Assembly: GCF_000376565.1 (NCBI RefSeq)
Contig: NZ_BARG01000075.1
Coordinates: 62,001 to 126,000, forward strand
DNA length: 64,000 nt
DNA from: Streptomyces hokutonensis
Lineage (GTDB): Bacteria > Actinomycetota > Actinomycetes > Streptomycetales > Streptomycetaceae
Direction of reading: 5' to 3'
Shown: positions 44,560 through 53,470 of the stretch, piece after piece
How the letters are laid out: the number at the start of each line of letters is the position of its first letter
Position numbering within the stretch: position 1 is the stretch's first letter
Notes under the pieces: generated by a model
Databases searched by the model: none
Told to the model about the DNA's origin: nothing
Seen by the model: only the letters and a program-made list of their open reading frames with translations
Position numbers and translations under genes: made by a program

Positions 44560-46104
44560 CTACTCGAAACGGGCCGCCAGGAGGACGACGTCCTCGTCGC
44601 TGTCGGCCGTGTCGAGGCCGTCCGGCAGTACGGTCCGCAGCACGTGGTCGGCGATCGCGGCCGGGTCGGCGCGCAGCGCCTTGGGGACGCCCGCCGCCGC
44701 CGAGTGCAGGCGGGCGAAGGCGCGGTCCATGGGGTCGCCGGTACGGTGCAGCAGCCCGTCCGTGTAGAGCAGAACCGTCTCGCCGGGCTCCGCCTCCAGC
44801 TCCACGCTCGGCGCCTCCCAGCAGGCCAGCATGCCCAGCGGCGCGGACACGGAGGTCTCGACGAACTCCGTGCGCCGCTCGCCGACCAGCAGCGGCGGGC
44901 TGTGTCCGGCGCCGGCCAGGGTGATCTTGCGCAGCGCGGGCTCGCAGTAGGCGAACAGGGCGGTGGCCGAGCGGGCGGGCTCGGTGAGCCTGAGGAGCAG
45001 TTCGAGGTCGGACAGGACCGCGACCGGGTCCTCGCCCTCCATCACCGCGTACGCCCGCAGGGAGGCCCGGAGCCGGCCCATCGCGGCGATCGCGCTCGGC
45101 CCGGAACCGGTCACCGAGCCGACCGCGAGACCGAGCGCGGCGTCCGGCAGCGGCAGCGCGTCGTACCAGTCGCCGCCGCCGCGCGGACCCGTGCGGTGCA
45201 GCGCGGCGAGCTGCACACCGGCCACGCGGGGGAGCCGGGACGGCAGCAGCTCCTCGGCGATGGTCGCCACGCACGCGCGCGTGCGCTCGACTTCCAGGAG
45301 CCGCGCCAGGTGCTCGGCGGCGAACCGGGTGTACAGGCCGGCGAGATGGCGCTGCCGCTCGACCGGCTCGGCGGCCTCGTCGTACAGCCACACGGCGGCG
45401 CCGAGCCGTCCGGCCGCGTCGGTCGCCAGGGGCAGCGCGTAACTCGCCGCGTAGCCGAGGCGTACGGCGACCTCGCGGTGGCGCGGGTCGAGGCCGTCCT
45501 CGGCGAACAGGTCGGCGTGGACGATCTCGCCGCCCTCGCCACCGGGAGCCCCGTCGAGAATCTGGCCGTAGGACATCGCCCCGCGCGGGACGGTCTCGAT
45601 GTGGCCGAGGTCGGAGCGGTCGAGGCCCAGGCCGATGGTGGTGTGCGGGCCGAGGCCGTCGCCGGGTTCCAGGACGACGAGTCCGCGCCGGGCGCCCACC
45701 AGGGCGGCTCCGGCGCGCAGCAGTTCCTGGAGTGCGTCCGCGAGTGCGTCCGTGCGGGTCAGGCGTTCCGTGAGTTCGTGGAGGGTCGTGAGGTCGGAGA
45801 CCCAGCCGGCGAGACGGTCCTGGAGCAGGGCACTTGGCGCGTTCGGAGCGGTTTCCGGCGGATTCTGGACGTTCGGGGAAGGGGCCGGAGGGGTACCGGT
45901 GGCGGCAGGCGCGGGCGCGACAGTGTGTGCGGGCGAGGGAACCGTTGAATCGATTCCAGCCACTTTCGGAGGGTGAGGGGCGTTCATGGCGTCCGGCTTT
46001 CCGACCGGTGCGTATTGCTCAAAAGCATCGCAAACCCCCATGTCATTCTGCGCCGCTGGCAGTGTCTCCACATGTACACGCACTCGTGAGGGGATGTCCA
46101 GCAT
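44560..46104 (-). CDS. GAF-SpoIIE (PP2C) phosphatase-like protein with a missing metal ligand
   Basis: About 514 residues. A GAF domain spans about 110-275 and a SpoIIE-type PP2C domain about 290-510. GGGDWYD, YTDGLL and DEDVVLLA keep the first, third and last acidic positions, but the usual GDVxGHG metal loop reads GSVTGSGPSA: the Asp and His are replaced by Ser. This could weaken or abolish phosphatase activity. The start chosen is ATG 46104 (MLDIPSRVRV); ATG 45987 is possible. The N-terminus is Pro/Ala-rich. It may be a pseudo-phosphatase or act in an anti-sigma pathway. Confidence 0.85.
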   Translation of the reverse strand: MLDIPSRVRVHVETLPAAQNDMGVCDAFEQYAPVGKPDAMNAPHPPKVAGIDSTVPSPAHTVAPAPAATGTPPAPSPNVQNPPETAPNAPSALLQDRLAGWVSDLTTLHELTERLTRTDALADALQELLRAGAALVGARRGLVVLEPGDGLGPHTTIGLGLDRSDLGHIETVPRGAMSYGQILDGAPGGEGGEIVHADLFAEDGLDPRHREVAVRLGYAASYALPLATDAAGRLGAAVWLYDEAAEPVERQRHLAGLYTRFAAEHLARLLEVERTRACVATIAEELLPSRLPRVAGVQLAALHRTGPRGGGDWYDALPLPDAALGLAVGSVTGSGPSAIAAMGRLRASLRAYAVMEGEDPVAVLSDLELLLRLTEPARSATALFAYCEPALRKITLAGAGHSPPLLVGERRTEFVETSVSAPLGMLACWEAPSVELEAEPGETVLLYTDGLLHRTGDPMDRAFARLHSAAAGVPKALRADPAAIADHVLRTVLPDGLDTADSDEDVVLLAARFE

Positions 46105-46562
46105 TGTCCTGCTGGGATTCCTGGTGTCCATGGGTTTCGCGGGGGCATTTCGCTCTCCCCTTGCGGATTGGCAAAGTTGGCTTAAAACTGCATCAGGGGA
46201 CGGTCCTTTGCGGTCGACTGGGCTTGCTCGACGGAGCGTCACAGCGGTCGTGATGGGTACGTACTCGGAGAAGACCAGGGGTGGCGGGGGCCGCCCGGAA
46301 CCTGGTGAGGGACCCGGGCGTCTTAACCACCGACGATCGTGCCCCATCCTCCCGTGGCGGAGGCGGAGAGAAATACGCGGAACGGCAAAACGCCAGACTT
46401 CGCCACCCCCACGCCACGCCCATGCTTTTCAGCACGCACGGGTTCCCCTTGCTTCGCGCAGGGGTGTGATGCGCCAACAGGTACGCACAGTGAAGTGATC
46501 GACACATGGTGTGATGTGGTCCTCGGTGTTGCCAGCGGTGCAACGGAAAGGAACGAGCGCTC
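46105..46562. other. Intergenic region before the prim-pol gene, no gene seen
   Basis: About 460 bases between divergent genes. It is less GC-rich than the flanks and holds an imperfect dyad at roughly 46444-46470 (CCCCTTGC...GCAGGGGTG). Promoters for both genes should be here, but I could not place -10 and -35 elements with confidence. Confidence 0.4.
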
Positions 46563-47228
46563 ATGCGCGAGATCCTCGGAAAGCGACGCAGGCTCCTGTC
46601 CAGGCGAGACAACAGGAGGTCTGAGATGCTCGGCGCGGCCCTGACCTTCGCGACGGAATGGAAATGGCCCGTACTCCCGGGCGTGGCACCGGACCCCCAG
46701 GGCCGGGCCCGCTGCGGCTGTCCGGACCCCGAGTGCACGGTTCCCGGCGCCCACCCCTTCGACCCCGGCCTCCTCGCGGCCACCACCGACGCCCGCATGG
46801 TGCGCTGGTGGTGGGGCAACCGCCCCGCCGCGCCCATCGTCCTCGCCACCGGCGGGAAGGCCCCCTGCGCGGTCAGCCTGCCCGCCCCCGCCGCGGCCCG
46901 GGCCCTGGCCGCGCTCGATCTCCAGGGCATGCGCCTCGGCCCGGTCGTCGCCGCGCCTACCCGGTGGTCGCTGCTCGTCAAGCCGTACTCCATGGAGCAG
47001 TTGGGCGAACTGCTCTACGCCAAGGACCATGTCCCCGGCTCGCTCCGCTTCCACGGCGAGGGCGGCTACCTCGCCCTGCCGCCCTCCGAGACCGGCCAGG
47101 GGCAGATCCGCTGGGAGCGTGCACCACTGCCCGGCTCGTCCTCGCCCTGGGTCCCCGATGTCGAGGCCGTGGTGGACGCCGTGGTCGAGGCCCTCACTCG
47201 TACGGGTGTGAGCGCCCCCGAGTTGTAG
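46563..47228 (+). CDS. Bifunctional primase/polymerase-domain protein
   Basis: A 221-residue protein with the N-terminal prim-pol fold found in actinobacteria. Seen: LTFATEWKWPVLPGVAPDPQ, two CxC/Cys pairs (RCGCPDPEC, probably zinc), and ALAALDLQGMRLGPVVAAP. It has no helicase or primase C-terminal domain and is chromosomal, not part of the mobile element. The start at ATG 46563 (MREILGKRRR) is the one I recall in relatives; ATG 46626 has a stronger RBS (AGGAGG) and cannot be excluded. Role unknown. Confidence 0.78.
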   Translation: MREILGKRRRLLSRRDNRRSEMLGAALTFATEWKWPVLPGVAPDPQGRARCGCPDPECTVPGAHPFDPGLLAATTDARMVRWWWGNRPAAPIVLATGGKAPCAVSLPAPAAARALAALDLQGMRLGPVVAAPTRWSLLVKPYSMEQLGELLYAKDHVPGSLRFHGEGGYLALPPSETGQGQIRWERAPLPGSSSPWVPDVEAVVDAVVEALTRTGVSAPEL

Positions 47229-47284
47229 GGGTGTCGGGCGCGCGCGGACCGCGGCGCCCGTAGTTGGTCGTTATCTTCCGAACC

Positions 47285-47857
47285 ATGAACCTTCGTCTGC
47301 TCGCCCTCGCGGGCGTCGCGGTGTGCGCGGTCGCGCTGCCGCTGGCCGTGGCGTCCGCGGGACCCGTACGCGACGAGGGTCACGCGGTCGTACGGTCCCT
47401 GGTCGACTCCTCCGTCTCCTCCGGCGGTGACGCGAAGGAGCCGTCCGCGGTGCCCTCGCCGGCGCCCGCGCCCACCCGCTCCCCGCTGACGCTCGGCCTG
47501 GGGCTGGCCACCGCCGCGCGCTGCGGACCCGAACTCTCCACGCCCGACGGCATCGAGGCGCAGACCTGTGTGATGACGCAGGGCGAGGACACCTGGGCGC
47601 GCACCTACTACCGGAACGCGACCGGCGACGACCTGGACGCGGTGCTCAGCCTCATGGGTCCCGCGGACCGCACCGTGCAGATGCACTGCGCCGTGAGCGC
47701 CGAGGACGAGCCCTCGCTGTGCGAGACGCCCAGGGAGCACACACAGGGCGATCCGGCGGCCTACACGGCCGTCGCGGAGTTCGCCGCCGGACAGGGTGGG
47801 CGCGGGCCGCTGTTGCTGCGCTCGGGGAGCAACTCCTCGGCGCCTACGGCGAGTTGA
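47285..47857 (+). CDS. Secreted protein of unknown function
   Basis: A signal peptide (LRLLALAGVAVCAVALPLAV ending ASA) precedes a Pro/Ser linker and a 110-residue domain with three cysteines (ARCGPEL, AQTCVMTQ, MHCAVS, plus LCETP), likely disulphide-bonded. No family recognised. ATG at 47285. Downstream is a strong hairpin (47900-47937), supporting monocistronic expression. The function is not known. Confidence 0.7.
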   Translation: MNLRLLALAGVAVCAVALPLAVASAGPVRDEGHAVVRSLVDSSVSSGGDAKEPSAVPSPAPAPTRSPLTLGLGLATAARCGPELSTPDGIEAQTCVMTQGEDTWARTYYRNATGDDLDAVLSLMGPADRTVQMHCAVSAEDEPSLCETPREHTQGDPAAYTAVAEFAAGQGGRGPLLLRSGSNSSAPTAS

Positions 47858-47899
47858 CGGACGACATCGTTCCGTACACGCGGGCCGGGCATGAAAAGA

Positions 47900-47937
47900 C
47901 CCGGTTGCTGGCGACGGGGGATGCACCAGCAACCGGG
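47900..47937 (+). terminator. Hairpin terminator (12-bp perfect stem)
   Basis: CCCGGTTGCTGG (47900-47911) pairs exactly with CCAGCAACCGGG (47926-47937) around a 14-nt loop, 43 bases after the stop of the secreted-protein gene. No T-run follows. Confidence 0.75.
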
Positions 47938-48101
47938 CTACTCGAACGGTAACAAGAGATCGGCGGTTCGCAAATTCGATCTCGGCTATTCGGACACCGA
48001 CTTCCCTTTCACAACGGGGAGTTGTGACAGGAGTCACCGGAGTGAACGGGCCTGTTGCGACTGACCGGTCGGTCAGCCGCAACCCCGCGCCCTCCTGTGG
48101 G

Positions 48102-49067
48102 TCAGCTGAGTGTGACCTGCCGGTTGGTGAGGCCGCCGCGCGCGCGGCGCTCGTCCGCGGTGAGCGGGGTGTCCGCGGCCAGCGCGGCGGTGAGGCGCTC
48201 GGCGAACTCGGCGGCCGGCTTCTCCACGTCGTCCGCGCCGAACCCGCTCGGCAGGTCCCACACGGGCACGGTGAGACCGTGAGCACGGAAGGACCCCACG
48301 AGGCGGGTGCCCTCACCGAGACCGGAGCGGCCGGCCGCGTGCAGCCGGGCGAGAGCGTCCAGAAGCTGCTCCTCCGGGTACGGCATGACCCAGCGCAGGT
48401 GGTTCTTGTCCGGCGTCTCGCACCAGTACGCGGCGTCCACGCCCTGGAGTTTCACGGTCGGGATGGCGGCGGCGTTGGCGCGCTCCAGGGAGGCGGTCAC
48501 CTCGGGCGACGCGTTCTCCGCCTCCGGAACCCAGAATTCGAAGCCCGTGTGCACAACTGGCTCGAACGCGCCTTCAGGGTCGAGCAGTTCCTGCAGTCGC
48601 GGGCCGTCGGCCGGGGCGCGGCGGGACTGCACCGGAGTGCCCGGCTCCGCGACCAGGGCGCGCTGGAGGGTGTCGGCGAGGTCGCGGCTGATGTCGCCGG
48701 ACGCCGTGTCGTTCTGCAGACCGAGCAGCACCGAGCCGTCGTCGCGGCGCAGGGCCGGCCAGGCCATCGGCAGCACCGTGGCGAGCGTGACCGACGGAAC
48801 CCCTTCGGGGAGGCCGCCCTTCAGCGGCAGCGCGACCGTGGCGGCCGGCACCAGTTCGCGCAGCGCCACCCAGTCGCCCTCGCCGGGCAGCCCCTCGAAG
48901 GGCCGCTGCACCAGCTCGGTCACCGCGTGCGCGGCGGCCCGGCCGTGGCACGCCTTGTAGCGGCGGCCACTGCCGCAGGGGCAGGGCTCGCGGGCACCGA
49001 CCACCGGGACCTCTGCGTCGCTGAGCTGAGGCCGCTTGGCCGTGGTCTGGGGTCGCTTCTTGGCCAT
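48102..49067 (-). CDS. SEC-C motif protein (DUF5926 type)
   Basis: About 321 residues. A SEC-C zinc motif near residue 30 (PCPCGSGRRYKACHG: CxC...CH) follows a basic N-terminus, then a 250-residue domain with conserved blocks such as WVALRELVPA and GVDAAYWCETPDKNHLRWVM. The SEC-C finger is also found at the end of SecA and in other proteins. The family is conserved in actinobacteria but its job is not known. ATG 49067. It converges with the secreted-protein gene. Confidence 0.82.
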   Translation of the reverse strand: MAKKRPQTTAKRPQLSDAEVPVVGAREPCPCGSGRRYKACHGRAAAHAVTELVQRPFEGLPGEGDWVALRELVPAATVALPLKGGLPEGVPSVTLATVLPMAWPALRRDDGSVLLGLQNDTASGDISRDLADTLQRALVAEPGTPVQSRRAPADGPRLQELLDPEGAFEPVVHTGFEFWVPEAENASPEVTASLERANAAAIPTVKLQGVDAAYWCETPDKNHLRWVMPYPEEQLLDALARLHAAGRSGLGEGTRLVGSFRAHGLTVPVWDLPSGFGADDVEKPAAEFAERLTAALAADTPLTADERRARGGLTNRQVTLS

Positions 49068-49202
49068 CGTGGGTGTCTCCCGGTTACGGCTCGTCTCGTA
49101 CGGGCGGGAGCCTAGCCGTTCACGCCATGACCGACGGGAGCCTGTGGACAACGCGGAGACGCGCGCCGCCTGTGGAAAACCCGGCGCCCGTGGACGGACG
49201 CG

Positions 49203-49751
49203 TCAGTCCAGGTCGTCGTAGGCGTCCGCGTAGCCCAGCCGGGCACTCGAGACCGTCGGGGCCGTGACGCGCGTAGCGAAGTCGTCGCGCCGGTGCGCGG
49301 CGTCCGGATCATGGACGTCCTCGTGTATGACGACCCACACGGTGACCTCGCCCCGGGTGTCGTCGCGTACGCCCCAGTCGTCGGCCAGCGCCGTGATGAT
49401 GTTCAGGCCGCGTCCGCCGTGGGCCGTGACCGACGGGGTCGCCGGAGCCGGGCGGGTCGGGCCGCCGCCGTCCGTCACCTCGACCGTGAGCCGACCGCCC
49501 GTGTCCACGCGCCAGGCGCAGCGGACGTCACCGTCACCGGCCAGGGCGTCGCCCAGCGGCCGGCCGTGTTTGCACGCATTGCTGAGAAGTTCGGACAGGA
49601 TCAGTACGGCATCGTCGATGACCGATTCCGACACACCGCCCGTGCGCAACTGGTCGCGCATGCGATGTCTTGCCTGGCCCACGCCCGCAGGGCCATGGGT
49701 CACGGCCATGCTCGACGACGTGGGCACTTCCTGTGCCACCACCAACGCCAC
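49203..49751 (-). CDS. RsbW-like ATP-binding protein (second)
   Basis: A 182-residue GHKL ATPase: N-box LSELLSNACKHGRP, G1 TDGGGP, G2 GGRGLNIITALADDWGV. The last 45 residues form a charged tail. It is of the type annotated as anti-sigma factor kinase or regulator in Streptomyces. No partner gene nearby. GTG start at 49751. A DnaA-box-like TGTGGACAA (49143-49151) lies between it and the SEC-C gene. Confidence 0.87.
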   Translation of the reverse strand: MALVVAQEVPTSSSMAVTHGPAGVGQARHRMRDQLRTGGVSESVIDDAVLILSELLSNACKHGRPLGDALAGDGDVRCAWRVDTGGRLTVEVTDGGGPTRPAPATPSVTAHGGRGLNIITALADDWGVRDDTRGEVTVWVVIHEDVHDPDAAHRRDDFATRVTAPTVSSARLGYADAYDDLD

Positions 49752-49981
49752 CCCCGAGACCTCCTTCGCCCCACGCCACGGTGTGGATGCCCTCTTGGCC
49801 TGTACCGGAAACCGGCCAATCCACGTTCAGTGACGCATTCGCAACGATCGAACACGGACCGAACGCGCCGGAGCACTCCCTGTAATCGGGTGGCTTGTTT
49901 TCGATGGTGTGGCCGAGTTCGGAGGATGGTGCAGGTGGGGCTGTCGGGTCAAGGGGTGTTTGGCGGTCTTTATGAGGTTCT

Positions 49982-50827
49982 TTAATGTTCCCTACCGAGC
50001 TGGCTCAGAACGGCCCGCGGCCGGTTGGTGATGATGGCGTCAATGCCCAGGTCAACGCAGAGATCGACGTCCTCGGGCTCGTTGACGGTCCACACATGCA
50101 CTCGATGACCGGCGTTTTTCAGCCGCTCGATGTACGCAGGGTGATTACGGACGATCCGGATCGAGGGGCCTGCGATCCGGACACCGGCCGGAAGTCGACC
50201 GTCCCGGAGGCGGGGCGAGAGGAACTGCAACAGGTAGACCGTCGGCAGCGTCGGGGAGGCCGCCCGCACCCGGTGCAGGGATCGCGCCGAGAAACTCATG
50301 ACCCGTACCGGGGAGTCGGCGGCGGAGGCCGGGGCGTCCAGGCCGAAGCGCTTCAGGAGCACCAGCAGCCGTTCCTCGACCTGCCCCGCCCAGCGCGTCG
50401 GATGCTTCGTCTCGATCGCCAGCTCCACCCGCCGGCCCGCGTCCGCGACGAGTTCGAGCAGCCGCTCCAGGGTGAGTACGGAGGTGTCCGCGCGGTCCTC
50501 CGGAAGGTGCTCCCAGTCCGGCTCCTCGTCCCGCGTCCGCCAGGAGTCGCGGGAGGAGTCGCGGCCCTTCCAGGAGCCGAAGTCGAGGGCGGCCAGATCG
50601 GCGAGCTCCAGCGCCGAGACCGCTCCGCGTCCGTTCGACGTACGGTTGACGCGTCGGTCGTGGACGCAGACGAGATGGCCGTCGGCGGTCAGTCGTACAT
50701 CGCACTCAAGCGCGTCCGCGCCGTCCTCGATCGCCTTCTTGTAGGCGGCGAGGGTGTGTTCAGGAGCCTCTTCGGAGGCTCCGCGGTGGGCGACGACTTG
50801 GATCCGGTGCTGCCGTGCGTGGGTCAC
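49982..50827 (-). CDS. Glycerophosphodiester phosphodiesterase
   Basis: GDPD TIM barrel of about 281 residues. VVAHRGASEEAPEHTLAAY contains the catalytic HRG, ALECDVRLTADGHLVCVHD carries the acid and second His; the usual PENT reads PEHT. C-terminal HRVHVWTVNEPEDVD and DAIITNRP are typical. It hydrolyses glycerophosphodiesters to glycerol 3-phosphate and an alcohol. No signal peptide, so probably cytoplasmic. GTG at 50827 is chosen; an open frame to 50938 looks non-coding. Confidence 0.92.
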   Translation of the reverse strand: MTHARQHRIQVVAHRGASEEAPEHTLAAYKKAIEDGADALECDVRLTADGHLVCVHDRRVNRTSNGRGAVSALELADLAALDFGSWKGRDSSRDSWRTRDEEPDWEHLPEDRADTSVLTLERLLELVADAGRRVELAIETKHPTRWAGQVEERLLVLLKRFGLDAPASAADSPVRVMSFSARSLHRVRAASPTLPTVYLLQFLSPRLRDGRLPAGVRIAGPSIRIVRNHPAYIERLKNAGHRVHVWTVNEPEDVDLCVDLGIDAIITNRPRAVLSQLGREH

Positions 50828-51085
50828 CGCGTCATGGTGCCACCGCAAAGGGGTACACGTGGAACCGAAAAGGCGTAGGTATGCGGCTTTTTGGTGCTGA
50901 TGACCGCTTATAAAGGATCGCCATGGACCCACAGGCACCGCTTATGGTGCCCTGACGTCCGGTGGGAAAAGCTGACGGCATACAAAAGCACCAGCACAGC
51001 TGTTTCGCGCCGGACCGTCGACAAGCGTGAACGAGTGTGACCGCATGCTTCCGAGAACAACAGCCGTGGACCGAGGAGAAGAGCT

Positions 51086-52630
51086 GTGAGCACCGAGAAC
51101 GAGGGCACTGAGGTACCCCCGGCCCCGTCTGCACCTCCTGTGCCGGTGGAATCTCCCGCAGCTTCCCCGCAGGCGGCTGCGCCCGAGGGGGGCGCGCCCA
51201 CCACGCAGCTCCCCCCGGTGCCTCCGAGCGCCCCGCAGGACGCCGGGCACACGCCCGCGTACGGCGCCGCGCCGCAGACGCCCGGCCCCGAGAGCACGGG
51301 ATCCGCTCCCGACGCCGCCTGGCCGCCCCCGCCCGCCACACCGTCGTACGCCGACGGAGGCACGGCCGCGGGCGCGTACGGCGGCGAGGGCGTGGGCGGA
51401 TACGGCGGCGACGGCTACGGAGGTGACGGCGCGTCCGGTGCGGGTGGCTACGGCGGCGACGGCGCGGGCGGCTGGGGCACCCCGTACCAGCAGCAGCCGG
51501 CGCCCAAGAAGGCCGGCGGCGGAAGAGGCGGCCTGATCGCCGCCGTGCTGATCGCCGCGCTCGTCGCGGGCGGCCTGGGCGGTGGCCTCGGCTACACCCT
51601 GGCCAAGGACAACGACGACAACAGCAACTCCACCACCGTCTCCGCCGACACCGGCAGCAGCGCCTCCGTCAAGCGCGACCCGGGCACCATCGCCGGAGTG
51701 GCCGCCAAGTCCCTGCCCAGCACGGTCACCATCGAGGCCGAGAGCACCAGCGGCGAGGGCGGCACCGGCACGGGCTTCGTCTTCGACACCCAGGGCCACA
51801 TCGTCACCAACAACCACGTCGTCGCCGACGCGGTCGACGGCGGCAAGCTCACGGCGACCTTCCCGAACGGCAAGAAGTACGACGCCGAGATCGTCGGCCA
51901 CGCCCAGGGCTACGACGTGGCGGTCATCAAGCTCAAGAACGCCCCCACCGACCTCAAGCCGCTCGCCCTCGGCGACTCGGACAAGGTCGCCGTCGGCGAC
52001 GAGACGATCGCCATCGGCGCCCCCTTCGGCCTGTCCAACACGGTCACCACAGGCATCATCAGCGCCAAGAACCGCCCGGTCGCCTCCAGCGACGGCAGCT
52101 CCACCAGCAAGGCGTCCTACATGAGCGCCCTGCAGACCGACGCCTCGATCAACCCGGGCAACTCCGGCGGCCCGCTCCTGGACGCCCAGGGCGCGGTGAT
52201 CGGCATCAACTCCGCGATCCAGTCCACCAGCAGCGGCGGCCTCAGCGGCGGCAGCCAGTCCGGCTCGATCGGCCTCGGCTTCGCCATCCCGATCAACCAG
52301 GCGAAGTACGTCGCCCAGCAGCTGATCAAGACCGGCAAGCCGGTGTACGCCAAGATCGGCGCCTCCGTCTCCCTGGAGGACAGCACCGCGGGCGCGACGA
52401 TCACGACCGGCTCCTCCGCGGTCGAGGCCGGCGGCCCCGCCGCCAAGGCCGGCCTCAAGGCCGGCGACGTCATCACCAAGCTCGACGACTCGGTGATCGA
52501 CAGCGGCCCGACCCTCATCGGCGAGATCTGGACCCACAAGCCGGGCGACAAGGTCACGATCACCTACAAGCGCGGCGGCACGGAACACACCACGGAACTG
52601 ACCCTGGGGTCTCGGGTGGGCGACAGCTGA
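51086..52630 (+). CDS. htrA: HtrA/DegP-like membrane-anchored serine protease
   Basis: A 514-residue protein: Pro/Gly/Tyr-rich cytoplasmic N-terminus (150 residues), one TM (GLIAAVLIAALVAGGLGGGL), a trypsin-like protease domain outside, and a C-terminal PDZ domain (AAKAGLKAGDVITKLDD). The triad is intact: His in TNNHVVAD near 244, Asp in GYDVAVIK near 277, Ser in NPGNSGGPL near 359. It degrades or refolds misfolded envelope proteins under stress. GTG start follows GAGGAGAAG. A strong intrinsic terminator follows the gene. Confidence 0.95.
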   Translation: MSTENEGTEVPPAPSAPPVPVESPAASPQAAAPEGGAPTTQLPPVPPSAPQDAGHTPAYGAAPQTPGPESTGSAPDAAWPPPPATPSYADGGTAAGAYGGEGVGGYGGDGYGGDGASGAGGYGGDGAGGWGTPYQQQPAPKKAGGGRGGLIAAVLIAALVAGGLGGGLGYTLAKDNDDNSNSTTVSADTGSSASVKRDPGTIAGVAAKSLPSTVTIEAESTSGEGGTGTGFVFDTQGHIVTNNHVVADAVDGGKLTATFPNGKKYDAEIVGHAQGYDVAVIKLKNAPTDLKPLALGDSDKVAVGDETIAIGAPFGLSNTVTTGIISAKNRPVASSDGSSTSKASYMSALQTDASINPGNSGGPLLDAQGAVIGINSAIQSTSSGGLSGGSQSGSIGLGFAIPINQAKYVAQQLIKTGKPVYAKIGASVSLEDSTAGATITTGSSAVEAGGPAAKAGLKAGDVITKLDDSVIDSGPTLIGEIWTHKPGDKVTITYKRGGTEHTTELTLGSRVGDS

Positions 52631-52654
52631 CGTAGCGGCAGACGACCAGCCGGC

Positions 52655-52694
52655 GGGCCGGGCAAGGGATCCCTTGCCCGGCCCGAGCGTTTTT
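52655..52694 (+). terminator. Intrinsic terminator of htrA
   Basis: A perfect 15-bp inverted repeat centred at the GGATCC (52655-52684; arms GGGCCGGGCAAGGGA and TCCCTTGCCCGGCCC) is followed by GAGCGTTTTT. It is the cleanest rho-independent terminator of the window. Confidence 0.92.
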
Positions 52695-52822
52695 CCGTCC
52701 TCTCCCTCCATGGGCGCGCACACCGCGGGAACCGGATTCCTCCCTGCGGCGAAGTACGGGTGAAAGCCCAATCTTCATCAGCGTGTTCGCATGGACGACT
52801 CGCATGGACGAGAGGAGCCCCG

Positions 52823-53470
52823 ATGACCGTCGAACCAGGCATCAGGGTGGGGCAGGACAGTGACGCCCCGACGAGTGACGCCTCGGTGATCGAACGGTCC
52901 TGGGACGAGCCCGAGGCATTCGCCGCGCTCTTCGACCGCCACGCCGACTCGGTGCACCGTTACGCGGCGCGTCGGCTCGGCCCGGAGGTGGCCGAGGACC
53001 TGATGGCGGAGACGTTCACCATCGCGTTCCAGCAGCGCTTCCGCTACAACACGGAACTGGCCGACGCCCGCCCGTGGTTGTTCGGCATCGCGACCAACCT
53101 CGTGGGCCGGCACCGGCGCGCCGAGGCCCGGCGGCTGAAGGCGATCGGCCGGCTGCCGTCGGCCGCCCCCGCCGACGGCTCCGAGGACGCGGTCGCCGAC
53201 CGGGTGGCCGCGCGGGTCAGCGCACAGGCCGTACGCGGCGAACTGGCCCTGGGCATGGCCCGGTTGCCCGCCCGCCACCGGGACGTGCTGCTGCTGGTCG
53301 CCTGGGCCGACCTCGGCTACGAGGAGGTCGCCCGCGCCCTGGAGATACCGGTGGGAACGGTCCGGTCACGCCTGCACAGGGCCCGCAGAAAACTGCGCGA
53401 CGCATTGGGCGGATCCGATCCGACAACCCTCCGAGAGGAAGCCGACGTTGAGGAATCCGACGATGAATGA
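52823..53470 (+). CDS. ECF RNA polymerase sigma factor
   Basis: A 215-residue sigma-70 family ECF protein. Region 2 is in FAALFDRHADSVHRYAARRL with DLMAETFTIAFQQ; region 4 is in LPARHRDVLLLVAWADLGYE and GTVRSRLHRARRKL. GAGAGGAG precedes the ATG at 52823. The next gene starts within its last codons (ATG at 53463, 8-bp overlap), so both proteins are coupled and the partner probably modulates the sigma factor. Target promoters unknown. Confidence 0.93.
   Translation: MTVEPGIRVGQDSDAPTSDASVIERSWDEPEAFAALFDRHADSVHRYAARRLGPEVAEDLMAETFTIAFQQRFRYNTELADARPWLFGIATNLVGRHRRAEARRLKAIGRLPSAAPADGSEDAVADRVAARVSAQAVRGELALGMARLPARHRDVLLLVAWADLGYEEVARALEIPVGTVRSRLHRARRKLRDALGGSDPTTLREEADVEESDDE

Noticed and set aside
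42472..45948. Long 1158-residue plus-strand open frame
   Set aside because: It is antisense to MocR, PepP and the phosphatase genes, has Gly/Arg/Val monotony and no domains. GC-rich genes give such shadows.
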